A program made the position numbers and the translations under genes. A model generated the notes under the pieces. That model saw only the letters and a program-made list of their open reading frames with translations. It was not told where the DNA came from and made no database searches. A DNA stretch of 64,000 bases from Plazaster borealis. Lineage: Eukaryota; Echinodermata; Asteroidea; Forcipulatida; Labidiasteridae. The stretch lies in NCBI GenBank assembly GCA_021014325.1, contig CM037469.1, forward strand, positions 18,685,701 to 18,749,700, read 5' to 3'. Positions 44,340 through 57,800 of the stretch are shown in pieces; the stretch's first letter is position 1; the number at the start of each line of letters is the position of its first letter.

Positions 44340-45215
44340 TTAAGTGTGTTTCCTAGCAAGAATGTCCACACCTTGAGTATGTGTTTCCTAGCAAGAATGT
44401 CCACACCTAGAGTATGTGTTTCCTAGCAAGAATTTCCACACCTAGAGTATGTGTTTCCTAGCCGGAGTTCCACACCTAGAGTATGTGTTTCCTAGCTGGA
44501 GTTCCACACCTAGAGTATGTGTTCCCTAGCTGGAGTTCCACACCTAGAGTATGTGTTTCCTAGCCGGAGTTCCACACCTAGAGTATGTGTTTCCTAGCCG
44601 GAGTTCCACACCTAGAGTATGTGTTTCCTAGCTGGAGTTCCACACCTAGAGTATGTGTTTCCTAGCTGGAGTTCCACACCTAGAGTATGTGTTCCCTAGC
44701 TGGAGTTCCACACCTAGAGTATGTGTTCCCTAGCTGGAGTTCCACACCTAGAGTATGTGTTTCCTAGCCGGAGTTCCACACCTAGAGTATGTGTTTCCTA
44801 GCCGGAGTTCCACACCTAGAGTATGTGTTTCCTAGCTGGAGTTCCACACCTAGAGTATGTGTTTCCTAGCTGGAGTTCCACACCTAGAGTATGTGTTTCC
44901 TAGCTGGAGTTCCACACCTAGAGTATGTGTTTCCTAGCCGGAGTTCCACACCTAGAGTATGTGTTTCCTAGCTGGAGTTCCACACCTAGAGTATGTGTTT
45001 CCTAGCTGGAGTTCCACACCTAGAGTATGTGTTTCCTAGCTGGAGTTCCACACCTAGAGTATGTGTTTCCTAGCTGGAGTTCCACACCTAGAGTATGTGT
45101 TTCCTAGCTGGAGTTCCACACCTAGAGTATGTGTTTCCTAGCTGGAGTTCCACACCTAGAGTATGTGTTTCCTAGCTGGAGTTCCACACCTGGAGTATGT
45201 GTTTCCTAGCTGGAA
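44340..45215. repeat. 34-bp minisatellite, about 25 copies, 3' of FNDC3
   Basis: The unit is GAGTATGTGTTTCCTAGC followed by TGGAGTTCCACACCTA. The first units read AGCAAGAATGTCCAC, later ones CTGGAGTTCC or CCGGAGTTCC; late copies are almost identical. It starts about 350 bases past the FNDC3 stop in the direction of transcription and so probably lies in the 3' UTR. Confidence 0.9.
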
Positions 45216-45565
45216 GTTCCAAGAGTGGATTCCTAGCAGGAAAAAGCCATTCCTTAATGATTGGGTTTCCAGCATGATTTTCCACACTTACATCCTTTCA
45301 CATAGAAAGGCCTAGGAGATAATGCCTAGATTTTCAGCCAGAAGTTCTGCTCAAGGTTCCCATACAAGGAGATTTAAGCATTTTTTCCAGATGGAAGCTC
45401 CTGGCCTGGGTTTCCAGCTAGAGGTTTGATGCAACCCCCCCCCCTTTGAAGGGAACGCCAAGCGCCCAAATCCATGCACAAACTTCAGCTTGGCCCCTGA
45501 CAGACAACAAATCAACAAATCCACAGCGTCCAAGCATGGATCAGATAAGTTTTCCTCTTCAGTGT

Positions 45566-45868
45566 TCAAGCCATGAACCATGCAGATAAAATGGCAAGGA
45601 AGAAGAAAGCTACCAGGCAGATGGCAATGAACGTCTGATCCTCCAGTGACTTGGGTTCAGCAGTGGGTTCGTCAGCTTGGGTGTCCTCTGTAATGATGGG
45701 GGTCGCCGGGACTAGACTGGCCGTCAGGAAGCTCTCCCAAGGACTGTAGGTTCCTACTAGCTCTGGTCCGCCATCGTCCAGTAGACGGATAGCACAGGTG
45801 CGGACTCTGTACTCGGTGCCTGGCATTAAGTCGGGTACAATGACACTACTGCCAGGCCCTCGGTATAC
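45566..45868 (-). CDS. FNDC3: FNDC3-like last coding exon with membrane anchor
   Basis: One hundred codons plus TGA (45566-45568), starting after GTTGTCGCAG. The first half completes the ninth FN3 domain (GTEYRVRTCAIRLLDDGG). A Thr/Glu/Pro-rich linker follows, and then about 19 hydrophobic residues (AICLVAFFFLAILSAWFM) ending one residue before the stop. This is a classic tail anchor. Confidence 0.9.
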   Translation of the reverse strand, partial: VYRGPGSSVIVPDLMPGTEYRVRTCAIRLLDDGGPELVGTYSPWESFLTASLVPATPIITEDTQADEPTAEPKSLEDQTFIAICLVAFFFLAILSAWFMA

Positions 45869-48800
45869 CTGCGACAACGGGAAAGAAAAATATTGTCAAC
45901 ACGAACTCAGGGTGACAGTGCCTGATTGGGGAGGTGACCTGGGCTGGGGTCTGATGGTAAAGAATGGATGTGACAGTGCTTGGGGCATGTGTAGTGAATT
46001 GTTGCAAAGACAAAGGAGAGTGAAGTTTACTAAATGCATGAATAGGTAAGAGATATAGTCTTGTGAGTAAATGTGAGGGCTTCGTCACTTGTGACAAGTT
46101 TTACAGGCAGCTTTGAAGCAACTAAACTCCACTGAAAGCAAAAGGAACACTTCAGTTGCACAGGATACACTTTTTGAAAATTGTTTTACTTTCCCCCCGA
46201 GTAATTTATGCAAAATTTGAAAAAACGAAATCCTTTCGTCTTTGGGATTGCCTGGAACCGGTTGCCTAAAACATGTTGCCTGAATATTGGCTCTTGTAGC
46301 ACATGGTTTTAAGGGGTTCTTTTTAAAGCTTTGGGTCAGAATTGGGAGGGGTTTCTCACCAGTTTGATTTCACTGTCTCGGACTCTCTGACATTGGCAAT
46401 GGTAGATGACAACGTCATTCTGAATATTTCCCAGTGCTTGCCACTCTACAACGCAGCAGTCTTCACTGATCAGGCTTACTTTGGGAGCTGCCGAAAAAGA
46501 AAAACAAAGTCGTCATGTAATAGTACTGATTTGTAATAAACCACAAAGGAAACTGGCTAGGTAAATTTTAACTCAATTTTGGGGTGAACATAAACATTTT
46601 TACCAGAACAGAATTGGAACCTGGGACCTCCGGATTAACGTGCCAGCGCTCAACCAACTGAGCTATCTAGCCCTAATGATGTTGGTGGTCTCCCTATTTT
46701 GTCATTATCTTTGTTCAGGCGTGCCAGTCAGAAACAATTTAAATTTCCTATTGGGACACTGCACAAGCAAATCACCCTTGTTAAAGGCTCTATTCATACT
46801 TCAGTAAACAGTACACACAAAGTAAAAATTCCTGATGTCTTCTTATTGTGACACAGTAAATTTCAAGTGGCTTTAGCAAGATAGCGCCAAGTATAAACTG
46901 ATTTAAGATATCAAACAGTATGGGGCAAAGGAATGGATCGAACTCACTTTTTAGACATGGAGGTGGGGCTTTGGTCGTTGTAAATGTGTAACTCTCAGAG
47001 TACGGGCCGTCCCCGGCATCGTTACTGGCAAAGATGCGGAATCGGTAAGAGGTCTGTTCGCTCAACTTGGACACCTTGTGTGAGACATTAGCACCGCAAT
47101 ACGCAACGCAATACCTGTATATTAAGAAAAGAATAAGGATAACGTTCTGGTACATGTTAATTTGCATCAGGGATAAAGAATATTGTCTACATTCTACTCT
47201 ATACCGATGTGCGTTAAGCACTGTATACTCAGTACTTTCCAGAGTGCTGTGAACAAAAATCCACAGGCTTTTTTGAATCAGGTGAATTTCTAGCCCACTA
47301 CACTGTTTTTTTTTAAGCTCTGGACTTAACCCGCAGGCCTGATCAATTCTCTGGACACTACTACACCACTCAAGAATAACATTCTGTTCCAATATGTAAC
47401 ATTCTTCTATAACTTTGTTATGTTCTCTCCTCGCATTGCCTAATTGCAGCACTATAATCTAGAAGAAAGTTCTAAAAAACTAAATTATTAAATATTTTCA
47501 TAAAGATTGAAATCAGAAGAAATAAGGGTAAAAACAGACCTTCCTTTCCTGTCTTCCATCTCCACGGTGTAATTCTGGATGCGAGCATCAACAGGTGACT
47601 TGGCATTGTCGCCCCATTTGAGTTTGAGACTCTGATGACTATAGAGGGTGCACTCCAGGCGTGGTGGATCTGGGGGAAGCGCTTTGGTGGTGACTTTGAG
47701 GGAGGCGCTGTACGGCCCCACACCTATACTGTTGACCGCTTGTATGCGTATTCTGGAAAGGCAGTAATAATAATAACACTAATAATATGAACATTTTATG
47801 TAGCAACGGAATATGCAAATTTTGGAGATCATGGCGCATGAAAATTATGGCCTGGTTACTGGGCCATTAATTTCATTCCTTAAACCATCTCAGTGTACAG
47901 CCTGTGCTGCCAAGTATGTAGTACATCAGGCTAAATCAATTACATGAACCATCTCTGCCCTCACAGGTACCCATTTACTCCTGGGTGAAGAGAAGCAATT
48001 ATAGTTAAGTGTCTAGCTCCAGGACATAAGTGTCATGACATGACTGGGATTCGAAACCCAAATCCTGATGCCTTAGCCACTGGAACTCGAGTCTTGTGCA
48101 CTAGACCACTCAGCCATGACACGAGTAATACAAATTTAATACTCAGTAAGGTTGTTTGTTTTGACTCCACCCAAAACCCAAGCTCAAACAACTCAAACAG
48201 CGCCCTCACCGAGGTCAAAGGAAGACTTTTCATTGGCTTATAAGTCTGTGTGGCCATTTCACATATGTGCATTTCCATTGCTTGTCCTCGGCAATGGCGG
48301 CAGACACAAGGGATCTCTTCCAAATTTAAATAGAATACTGGATTCCGAAACCTGTCATCAGTGTACCATGAGTAACAGTGGAATAACACATGAGCCTGAC
48401 AGGGGAATTAATCTCACCTGTACTTGGTGTTTGGTTGTAACATCTCTAGACAATGTTCTGTGACGTTCCCCTGCACGGAGATGATCGGCTTCTCGCCAAT
48501 GTCGATATTATACGACAGGATCTCCGACCCGCAGCAGTTGGGCTCTGTCCACCGGATCAGTAGAGACTCAGAGGTGGAGGAGAGGAGACGGAGGGAGGCA
48601 ACAGCTTCCGGGGAGGAGGGGGGTGACTCATAAGTGGCCACATCACTGAAGGGTCCTGGGCCGGCTGAGTTGATGGCCTGGACACGGAGATAGTAGAAGG
48701 TGGCAGGCTGGAGAGACTTCAGCTCACAGAATGATGAGAAGCCATTGTAAACCTGATGAAGGGGATAGAATTGAAGGGAAAATGAAATGGACTTATAGGA

Positions 48801-51800
48801 TCAACAAGCAAATTGCCTCTGCATCGCTGGGTTGCGAGGTAATCCTCTAATTCGGGAAAATTACCTCTCCAGAGTAAACTGTAAAAGGCGCACTGTATTG
48901 CGAATCACCCGTTTTGAACAGTTATGTTGAAATGAATGTAAACGTAATGCATTTTTTGTTTTGTAGATCAGAATTCCCACAGTACTTACTGTTGAGAATG
49001 AGCCGTTCTCTGATGCTCTCTCCAGGCGGTACTCATTCACCTCCGCACCATTACAGCATGGCTTCTCCCATGCTACGTACGCCACACTGGTTGAGCGACT
49101 ATTTACAGAGAGGTCTGTGGGTGCGTCCGGTGGGCCGGCTGCTGTGTTGACCTGGAGGGGTTCCGAGAAGGGTCCACCCTAGCCGCAAAAAAAAGAGACA
49201 ACTGTAAATCAACTTAGTGTGAACTGAAAATGCTAGCAATGAAATACCCTTTCATTGGATTTGTTTCTAGTGCTTAAGACATCCACTGTAGAATGCAGGG
49301 TCATAGGGTCCTATTCCTACCTAACACCTAACTAGGGCCTAAAAGATAATAAGATAAATATTTCTCAAAGTATAGAAAGTTTCAGACATCAAATCATTTT
49401 GATATCATGGCTGATGTTTCACTTGCCTTTACTTTTAATGCCATTTGATGCCAAGAACTTCCTGATTTTGTTGTGGGGTGTCACATATGCTGTCAACAGT
49501 TTGTTGACTTCTCAACATACATGAATGTTTAAATGTTCAAGACAACATTTAAAATGGTGGAGAGTTTCATAAACAAAATATCTGACACAATCAGGAAAAA
49601 CCAAGAGTTAGATGTGTTTAAACTAAATATTTTCAAGCTATGGCCTCACCCCAATTCTATTGAATGCCCTAAGCCGGAAGCTGTATGGTCTCCCGGGTAG
49701 CAAGGCATTAACAGTACACTCTGTGATGCAGGCACCAGCCCGGTGAACTTCTTTGGGTGTGTCGTCAGCTGCTGTCAATTCTACGGCAAACTCCTGGAGG
49801 GCTGTGCCACCGTGGTACTCTGGTGTGCCTTACAGGGGGAGGAGGGAGAGAGAATTAGTCAAGTTGATTTGAGAATGAGGTTGAAACATTGATCTTGACT
49901 ACTGTAACTCCTTGCTTGGAGCTGTTCTACATGTATAGCCATTGAAGTAGTCGAGATGGTAACAAGATATCCAAATGCTTGGACTATTGATACAATGACA
50001 TACCTGACCTCATGCCAAAATATTGATAAGGGGATCAGGTTAGTTTAGTGGTATTTTCATCCTGCATTTCACCTCTGTGGTCACTGGTGTAAGTCCGGCC
50101 TTGGTAGTGTTTTTGTACTGAGACCAGTCAGGCGGATATGGGTTAAAGTTAACAAGCTGACGCCACTGCTATGATGGTCAGGTTGTGCATTTTGGAGGTG
50201 GTGTTTGTGGTGTGATACGCCTGCTCAATAACTGCAGGGGGACATGCTTGAGGATCAAGTAGTGGAGGTAGCTGCTATGGATTAGTCCTTGTTTACAATA
50301 AACAAATAACAACAAGACATATAACTGAAGATTGATTCTGAACTTACTCCATCTAAGATTGACAGAGGTTGCCCGTGGTTTCCCATGTAACCTTGGAGGT
50401 ATACACTGCCCTGGACAAACTGGCAACGTTGTCACACTACAAACGTCGGAAAACTGTAGAGGAAAGAATTGCATCATTTCATAAATCTGGTAGAATAGAA
50501 AAGTTAATAAGATCTTGCGAAGGACAAATAAGCGGGGGAACCAGTCAAAAACAGTATAGTTGACATAATATTTCGGTTGGTGACCTTTTCTGGTAAGTGA
50601 AATCATTTTCAGTCTCCTGACGATGACTAGAGCAAGCTAGTCAAAACGTTGAGACCAATCCAAGAACTGACTCCGCGGTAGTACAGTTAATTACGATCCT
50701 ATAAGCTAAAGTAGTAGTCCCAGCCTATTTCTATACCTTCCGCCCAGGTAATAGTTAATAAACAGGACAGTTCTTTTCAGAACTGAGAAGTCTCCTGAAC
50801 ACCCGAACAATCTACTCCGCGGTAGTAGAATTAAGCAAGACAGTTCTCTAAGAACAAACTCTACCTGGCAAGTAGATACACACATGGTGTTACCGCAAAC
50901 CAAATATATTGAAATCATTTTGTGCATCAGCAGCTCTATGAAGTAAGCCCCTAATGTAACCAGTAAGAAAACGTATTATGACGTAAACAAGAATGTATTG
51001 GTGAATAGTTTACGAATGGTGTACAGACTAGGTACGTGCAGACATTTCACCGTTTAGAGACCTTAGCTCGTGCCCATAGCAGCCACAAGCCAAGCCCCAT
51101 GACTCGTCCTACTTCCACTCAGCCGAAAAGGAATGAATAAAGGCCATGTCCTGAATTGACATTTTCCACCGTTGCATATGCTAACATTCTTTAAACAACT
51201 CTAAAACAAAACAAAATGCCTGTTTTGTGTTATTTTTCCAGCCATTTATAACCCCCTCCCCCTAAAAAGTGAGCAAAATATCAGCAATTATACAGAAATT
51301 AACTGTAAAGGGTTAAAGATGCTATAAAAATGATATTTCCTTTGAAATAAACAGAACTTACCTGGCTACAACCCCCTCTGCTTGAACATTGGACTCGTAG
51401 CTTGTAGGTATGACCTGGCTCAAGGTTTTCCAAGTTGTGCTCTTTCTCTAAGCCTTCATACATTGATACAAACGGATCATCTGATAAAAAAAGACACCAA
51501 CAAAAAATATCAGTCAAATATACAATCGCGACAATTCTTCCACTTTTTAAACACAAAATGGAAACTGAGGGGGAAGGCATGTCATTGTTTACAGAAGAGG
51601 AAATTCTGCAGTTCTGATTACTTTTTCTTGCTTCTTCTGACTGTATGCTGCTCATTTATTTTCACTCCTTTCTCAACCTAACTGCTCCTGTAATGCTAAT
51701 AATCTGGTATAAGTATGTCATGTTGTGTTGTCATTTGGCCTTTGGGCAAGGCTCTGCTTGGGTCAAAATGACAGGCTATTATGAAAAACATTCTCTGGAG

Positions 51801-54800
51801 CATTGGTACTCATATGACCTTTATAAGCTTTCACATTGAAACTGATCAACACTTTTTAGATGCTTACCAATCCTGTATGTTGTCTTGAACTAAAACAAAA
51901 CCCCAAAACAACAAGAGTTTGAGACAATTCCTGAACTTACTTGCTCCATTGTTGCTCATTTCTAAACTGTACGACATAATATCTGAACCCCCGGTGTCTT
52001 TTGGCGGATCTGTTGGTAGAGAAAAAACAAGAGTGGAAATCAGAGTTAAGTTAAAGAAGATAACTAATGGTAGACTGCTTGAGCACCTTGCAGGGCCCTT
52101 TTTCATAGAGCTGCATAAACATTAAAAGTAGCTTAGCACAAAATAATTTTGCTTACTAGAGTACGGTTACCGGCCAAAAAATACCATATCAAACGTACCG
52201 CCTTTGACTCGTTTCCTGATTAGTTTTTCTTAGCAGGAGATTTGTAAGCAAAATTGGGCCCTGTTCATAAGTATACTATAATTACACAGTACATTACGCC
52301 AACTTCACACAAACTGGCTCCAACACTTACAAGAAAACGCAAAGGAAATGCACTGAGCTAGTTTTTGTAAAAACATGATCTTTGTACTTGTCTTTTACAT
52401 ATATTTGGCACAGACTGTAGGCTTTGCATCAGTTTCAGTCCTAAGGAATGCCTGGGAACTATGAATCGAGTGGTTTTTAGTAAAAACGCATGTTCGCACC
52501 AATGATTGTTCCTCCTTTGAACTCAATGAGAACACTGTTTGATCTTGTGACGTCCTGCTGGCTTCTGGTAAAATTGTTGGAGCCACTTTGTGTGGAGCCT
52601 ATAGAGAATATACATGTAGAAAACCAAATTTAAGCAGACTTACCCCATGAAACTTTAAAGCCTGTGGAGTGTACCTTGCCCTTGAGTGACAGCTTGCAAG
52701 GCGCTCTTGGCGTGTCAGGCAGCGTACGAAAGGCCACTACTCCACTCCATATACTCTTTCCCTCTTCATTGAAGGCACTTAACTAAAGAGGAAACAAATC
52801 AAACAGTTATTCTATTGTCATCACTGAAGCTTGTGTGCTCGTTTTAACTACAATGTTATCATAAGAAACAAGAATGTGACTGTACAAAAATGAACAATCT
52901 TCAAAATCAGCCAACAGTTTTCTCAACTGTTGAGATGAATTTACAGCAGGTTACATTTTCCATGATATCCAAGTTTCTACATCATTTCAAATGAACACCT
53001 GAAGGTTTGATCATAACAGGGGCAGAGTGTTATCCCTGTGATGGCGAGTTTGCATCTTTCAAGAAAATCTGAGTCCACGAGGATATCATTGATCAATCCT
53101 GAAATCTGGAAAAATCCTGACAAATTGCAGGCATGAAGAATCCTACTGGAAGCACGTTGATGATATGTGACATAGCTGCACCGGGTTTGCACATTCCCTC
53201 AAGTTTTACAAGAGAAATTTGACCTTGAACAAAGAGCTCTTGATTAACCAATCTTTGTATATCATTTATGAAGTGAGGAATGAACCTGTCATCCGGATAG
53301 TTCTAATGGATTGAAACAGTTCAAGTGCAGGACGGGACCGTACATCCTCCTAATACGTCTTCATCATTTTAACATGTCAACAAGTATTTCCGCAGATATT
53401 TTGTCTGCTTTTTTACAGGAGATATTTAACCCTATCTTCCTCAAGTGATTCACTAAGATCCTTCCTCACTTTAAACAAAATCCAACACCATTAGGTATTG
53501 ACTCAACACCCAAACTGTTGGGATCCCATGTGAAGCATGATCAGTTTACTAGTGCAGTCCTCAGTCCAACACCACCCAAACTGTTGGACTCTGATTATGG
53601 TGGTATGCCTGATCCCATGTAAAGCATGATCAGTTTACTAGTGCAGTCCTCAGTCCAACACCATAAAGTAACTCACACCCAAACTGTTGGACTCTGATTA
53701 TGGTGGTATGCCTGATCCCATGTGAAGCATGATCAGTTTACTAGTGCAGTCCTCAGTCCAACACCATTCAGTAACTCAACACCCAAACTGTTGGACTCTG
53801 ATTATGGTGGTATGCCTGATCCCATGTGAAGCATGATCAGTTTACTAGTGCAGTCCTCAGTCCAACACCATTCAGTAACTCAACACCCAAACTGTTGGAC
53901 TCTGATTATGGTGGTATGCCTGATCCCATGTGAAGCATGATCAGTTTACTAGTGCAGTCCTCAGTCCAACACCATAAAGTAACTCACACCCAAACTGTTG
54001 GACTCTGATTATGGTGGTATGCCTGATCCCATGTAAAGCATGATCAGTTTACTAGTGCAGTCCTCAGTCCAACACAATTCAGTAACTCACACCCAAACTG
54101 TTGGACTCTGATTATGGTGGTATGCCTGATTCCATGTAAAGCATGATCAGTTTACTAGTGCAGTCCTCAGTCCAACACCATAAAGTAACTCAACACCCAA
54201 ACTGTTGGACTCTGATTATGGTGGTATGCCTGATTCCATGTAAAGCATGATCAGTTTACTAGTGCAGTCTTCAGTCCAACACCATAAAGTAACTCAACAC
54301 CCAAACTGTTGGACTCTGATTATGGTGGTATGCCTGATTCCATGTGAAGCATAATCAGTTTACTAGTGCAGTCCTCAGTCCAACACCATTCAGTAACTCA
54401 CACCCAAACTGTTGGACTCTGATTATGGTGGTATGCCTGATTCCATGAGTTTACTAGTGCAGTCCTCAGTCGAACACTTTTTGGCCTCAGCGATGTAGAA
54501 CTAGACAAGGGAATCTACTGCAACCCCGCTATTCCAATCTCCTCTTCCGATACCCCAAACTTACCCTGAATTTATACTCTGAATTCCTGGCAAGGTTTTT
54601 GCATTGGTGATTAGTTTCCTCCCCTCGATATACAACTTGGAAGCCATACCTCTGTCCAGAAAACAACCAAAAACAAATCAGAAACAAATCAAATTTAACA
54701 AAGTTATCAACAGCAAGACTGGTCCCTTATCTTTATCCTGTAGAAAAACCATGCAATAAAATCAATTATCGACTAAAAATGTCCATACAAACTACGAGAG

Positions 54801-57800
54801 CCAAGATTTTTCGAGTTGACAAATGAAATTTACAAATAAATCTAGTATTTATCAAGCAAATTAAATTTAAGAACTTCAAAATCTGTTCAGTTACTTGTAA
54901 AAAAAAAAAAAAAATCAAAAGAATTTCACAATTTGTGAGCCAGAAAACCAGGTAATATCAGTTGATGAAATTACTGGATGGACACTTCGAAGTTCTTTCA
55001 TTTCCGTCAGACTTGCAGGCATAAATTGGGTGTACATTTTCGAACTAGAGTAATTCTTCTTTTTCATTCATCAAGTATCGTTCTTATTTCACCGGTACCC
55101 ACCTTCATCTCATCGTCCATCTCCAATGTATACCCATTGATATCCCCGGTACTCTTGTCCCATTCTACATGTAAGCTGTGAGCTGTGGCTTCCCGTAGTG
55201 ATGGTACATCGGGTTGGTTGGGGGCACTGCCCGATGTTGTGAAGCTAGCCTCTGGACTGTAGTCACTATGAAAAATAGAATAGCAGCAAGTTTGTACATG
55301 TGGTAAGTGTCTGAATGGGTGGTGGCTGTGGCTAGATGACAATAAGTGGCTGTAGCTAGATCACTTTAAGTGGCTATGGCTAGATCACTGCAGATGATTT
55401 GGCTAGATCACTGCAAGTGGCTATGGCTAGATCCCTGCAAGTGGCTTTGTCTAGATCATTGCAGGTGGCTATTGCTAGATCACTGTAGGTGATTTGGCTA
55501 GATCATTGTAGGTTGCTATGGCTAGATCGTTGCAGGTGGCTAAAGCTAGATCACTGCCAGTATACTCTGGTCATCTTTTTTGGAGAATGCTAAAAACCAT
55601 GTAGTAAGTTTGAGTAGAAAGGAAAGCTGCACATGTGTGCAATCTGAATTGTCTTAGTGGCTAATGATGTACATCTAGACACAATGAATACAAACCACTG
55701 ACACTTTGGTTCTTACCTCGCCCCGTAGTCATTGATGGCTTGTAAACGGAATCTGTACAAGGTTTCTGGCTGTAATTTGGTTACTCTGTATGTCTTCTCT
55801 GGCCCCTCGTAAACATCAACAAAACTTCCAGAGCCACTCCCCTGACAAATACAAAAGACACAATAACCAAATGTCATATTTATGTAGGAGTTAGATACTT
55901 CAAAATGTCACTGTGCATGCTCAATTTGATATTACAGTTTTTCCCATCGACTATGTACACAATTTCTGTGGGTGACTTTAATCCCATGAATTTCAGCACT
56001 GCATAAGTTGTGTACTACTATAATAATTAATATTAACTGAATGAAAAATTGCCTTTTAAGGAATCTCCGGTTTGGTAATGTTTTCCTGGGCTGCTCCTGT
56101 GATTAATTTTCGACATCATTATGGCGTGTCGTGGCAGAGCGGATAAGAGCACCGGACTCAAGCTCTGGTGTTTCTGTTCAGCAGAGTGTGGGTTTGAGTC
56201 CCTGCCGTGACACTTGTGTCCTTAAGCAAGACACTTAATCATTATTGCTACTTCCTTCGGATGGGACGTAAAGCTGTTGGTCCAGTGTGTTGTGTAATGC
56301 ACGTAAAAGAACCTACTGCACTTATCGAAAAGAGAAGGGGTTCGCCCCGGTGTTCCTGGTTTGATCGGCAGCATATTGCGCCACAGCACCTTGTTAACCA
56401 TTACATGGTGCTATGTAAAGGACTTGGTCTCATACTTCAAAAACGTAGCTCCACAATACCTTGCAGGAAAATAATAACCGTTAAAGCGCCTTGAGCGTCA
56501 CTGAGTGATGGATATGTGCGCTATATAAGAAGCCACTATTATTATCATATATGTAAGTGAAAAGCAGGCATGTGAGTGGGCAGAGGAAAACAAAAATCAG
56601 AAATCTTTTGGTTGAATAGCTTGGGTGGAGTGTGGGCGGAGTGTGGGTGGAGTGTGTGTAGAGCACGACGCCATAACAGCATGGTAGCTTGGATAGACAC
56701 CATTTTTACCTTCATATTTGAGGTCTAATGGCCACTTAATTGCAATCGCTGGTTGCCATATTTTATCCTGTAGGACTTCTGCTTCATTATTATTCAACAT
56801 AAATGTCCCTAAACACAATAACTCGACCTACCATTAACCAACTCAAATTGAGACAAGTCGACCATTCATAAACTCATTTCCAATTTTCAGACTTGCGGCT
56901 TGAACCAAATTAGCGGCTATGACAACAACTACGGCTGGATCAGCACATCATCAAGCATTGAAGCATATGCTGCCCTTTGCATCACCTCTAGCAACAGCCA
57001 TAGCTTTAGTCAAAGCTGCTTTTTTTAAAACTAGTTTATAGCCCCATTTTCAAACACGGACGAGTTTTCCACTATTTACCAGGTTTAGTCCCAGACTCAC
57101 ATGCCAAAATCATGATGCAATCTTAATGATGTGCAGCCTGATGCCATGTTCTCTGTGTGCAAGAAGTGTGTACTGTTTGGACATAAAACACAGAGTCTAG
57201 ATAGTAGTCACGGTGGGTCGGGAAAATATAGAGCCATAAGAAAAAACGGAGAACAGGGAAATAAAAACGCAGAAATTTCACATAAGTTTTCTTATTGATT
57301 TTTTAAAATTATTTTCTTATTGTCCGGATCAAATTTGTCTAGAAAACGATCAAACTTGGTTTGAATTAGTCAATGTGAGTTTTGTTTATTTAATTAGCAA
57401 TTATTCATGTATGCTGCATGTGAATTCAATACCGAGTGCCAATTACACCTGCCCAGCAGTAAATCACATAGGGTGTTGGTCGTTACCAAGTGTTCAGAGA
57501 AAAGAGTTTTTAATGGGGTTGAATAACACCTCCATTAACCGCAAGAATTCCTGGCACTCGCAGGACTTTCACAGCTCACTGGTAGCCCGGACTCCAAGAA
57601 TGGCCGGAATGTCGGAGTCTGGGTTCAACATGGATGTGATGTGAGACAGTACAGGGAGGCAAGGAAGGAACGATGAATGTAGTTTAAGTGGAGTGGTTGG
57701 AATACTGATACGGAGAAGCTTAGAGTGTTGCTAGGTTGCTGACCAATGAAGACCTTGACATCTTATAACTCCAACATTTAACTCAGTCATGAAGAAAACT

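Larger units (their letters stand above)
37650..44340. other. Intergenic AT-rich region
   Basis: No gene recognised on either strand. It holds degenerate 18-bp-type repeats (AAAAGTGGCTACCAAA-like) at 39790-39905, a (TA)n tract at 40919-40945, two GGGCC-ended MITEs (41120-41268, 42309-42496) and an inverted-repeat element at 42919-43149. Part nearest 44.3 kb could be a long 3' UTR of the FNDC3-like gene, but no transcript end was identified. Confidence 0.45.

Noticed and set aside
44340..45215. CRISPR-like appearance of evenly spaced repeats
   Set aside because: Units are directly contiguous 34-bp copies with no unique spacers, and the DNA is eukaryotic. It is a minisatellite.
54978..55181. 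Plus-strand open frame opposite FNDC3 exon 55103-55265
   Set aside because: Antisense shadow of a well supported exon; the same applies to plus-strand frames opposite the TRIM exons.
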